A DNA stretch of 41,182 nucleotides from contig CAXBNV010000012.1 in NCBI GenBank assembly GCA_963977185.1, forward strand, positions 1 to 41,182, given 5' to 3'. Shown here in pieces: positions 40,971 to 41,182 of this stretch. Position numbers and translations under genes: made by a program. This DNA comes from CAXBNV01 sp963977185. Its GTDB lineage: Bacteria; Pseudomonadota; Gammaproteobacteria; JAGOUU01. Within the stretch, counting starts at the first letter, position 1. Every line of letters begins with the position of its first letter. The notes below the pieces were generated by a model. The model did not search any database and was not told where the DNA came from. It was given only the letters and a program-made list of their open reading frames with translations.

Positions 40971-41182
40971 AAGTTCTAGCTCCAATTTATGTTTTATTAA
41001 ATCAAGATGTTCACTATGACAACTGTGTTGCAAACAAAGTTCAAAAAAATTAACTAAAACTTCATAATAAGAATACTAATTTTATTTAACAAAGAAATAA
41101 TACTCACAAAATTTAAGATAAAAATAAGGGTCTATGAAGATTTGAGTGGGTCAGGGCCATCTCATTAAAATCCTTTTGTGCA

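Noticed and set aside
41029..41044. Possible sigma-54 promoter before pilA (minus strand, TTGAAC-N5-TTGCA)
   Set aside because: The -12 TTGC is good and the spacing fits, but the -24 element lacks the GG pair and matches only four of six positions.
41113..41182. Open reading frame entering from the right edge on the minus strand, and a locally less AT-rich stretch (GGGTCAGGGCCATCTC) that resembles an insertion-sequence end
   Set aside because: Only about 23 codons are visible and no transposase motif or matching inverted repeat is in the window; sequence beyond the edge is needed.

Overview
The window is strongly AT-rich and carries most of the core of a Dot/Icm type IVB secretion system (T4BSS), together with a eukaryotic-type apyrase, a GxSxG hydrolase that looks like a secreted effector, AddAB-type recombination genes and a type IV pilin. 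This combination points to an intracellular, protist- or arthropod-associated gammaproteobacterium of the Legionellales (Legionella/Coxiella/Rickettsiella-like). The species cannot be named from the sequence. AddAB plus a contiguous Dot/Icm block leans towards the Coxiellaceae side, but this is inference.

Layout. 1-2.1 kb: an 8-bp tandem repeat, a free-standing 5S rRNA gene with its own promoter, and a DegP/HtrA protease. 2-2.8 kb: three small genes, the last encoding an exported six-cysteine peptide with a defensin/scorpion-toxin-like cysteine spacing. 2.8-8.7 kb: addB-addA. 8.9-13.3 kb: a CPA1 Na+/H+ antiporter, dnaQ, rnhA and a YafS-like methyltransferase, divergent from an MltD-like transglycosylase (the mltD/yafS/rnhA/dnaQ neighbourhood known from enterics, without gloB). 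13.4-18.8 kb: apyrase, a membrane glycosyltransferase, an M20 peptidase and a Tus-like replication-terminator protein.

18.8-34.0 kb, all on the minus strand: the T4BSS block in transcription order dotD, dotC, dotB, an unrecognised acidic gene, icmT, an IcmL/DotI paralogue, a short DotJ/IcmM-like gene, a second IcmL paralogue, dotI/icmL, dotH/icmK, dotG/icmE, dotF/icmG, dotE/icmC, two DotP/IcmD-like genes, dotN/icmJ, a third DotP/IcmD-like gene, and dotO/icmB. It supplies the outer-membrane core (DotC, DotD, DotH), the trans-envelope channel (DotG, DotF), inner-membrane parts (IcmT, DotI/J, DotE, DotP) and two ATPases (DotB, DotO). Not present here are dotA, the coupling complex (dotL, dotM, icmS, icmW), icmV, icmX, icmQ, icmF and dotU; they must lie elsewhere or be lost. 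DotI/IcmL and DotP/IcmD are each present about three times, which is the most unusual feature of the cluster.

34.3-41 kb: divergent from dotD, the putative hydrolase effector; then a GNAT acetyltransferase preceded by a well-initiated 10-codon leader ORF inside a hairpin, a FlgM-like protein, a pyruvate-oxidase-type ThDP enzyme, a small protein that may have a RelE/ParE-like fold, and a type IV pilin. No stretch over 300 bases lacks a gene; the longest gaps (34040-34314, 39662-39906, 204-418) hold promoters or hairpins as listed. No tRNA, CRISPR array or intact mobile element was recognised.
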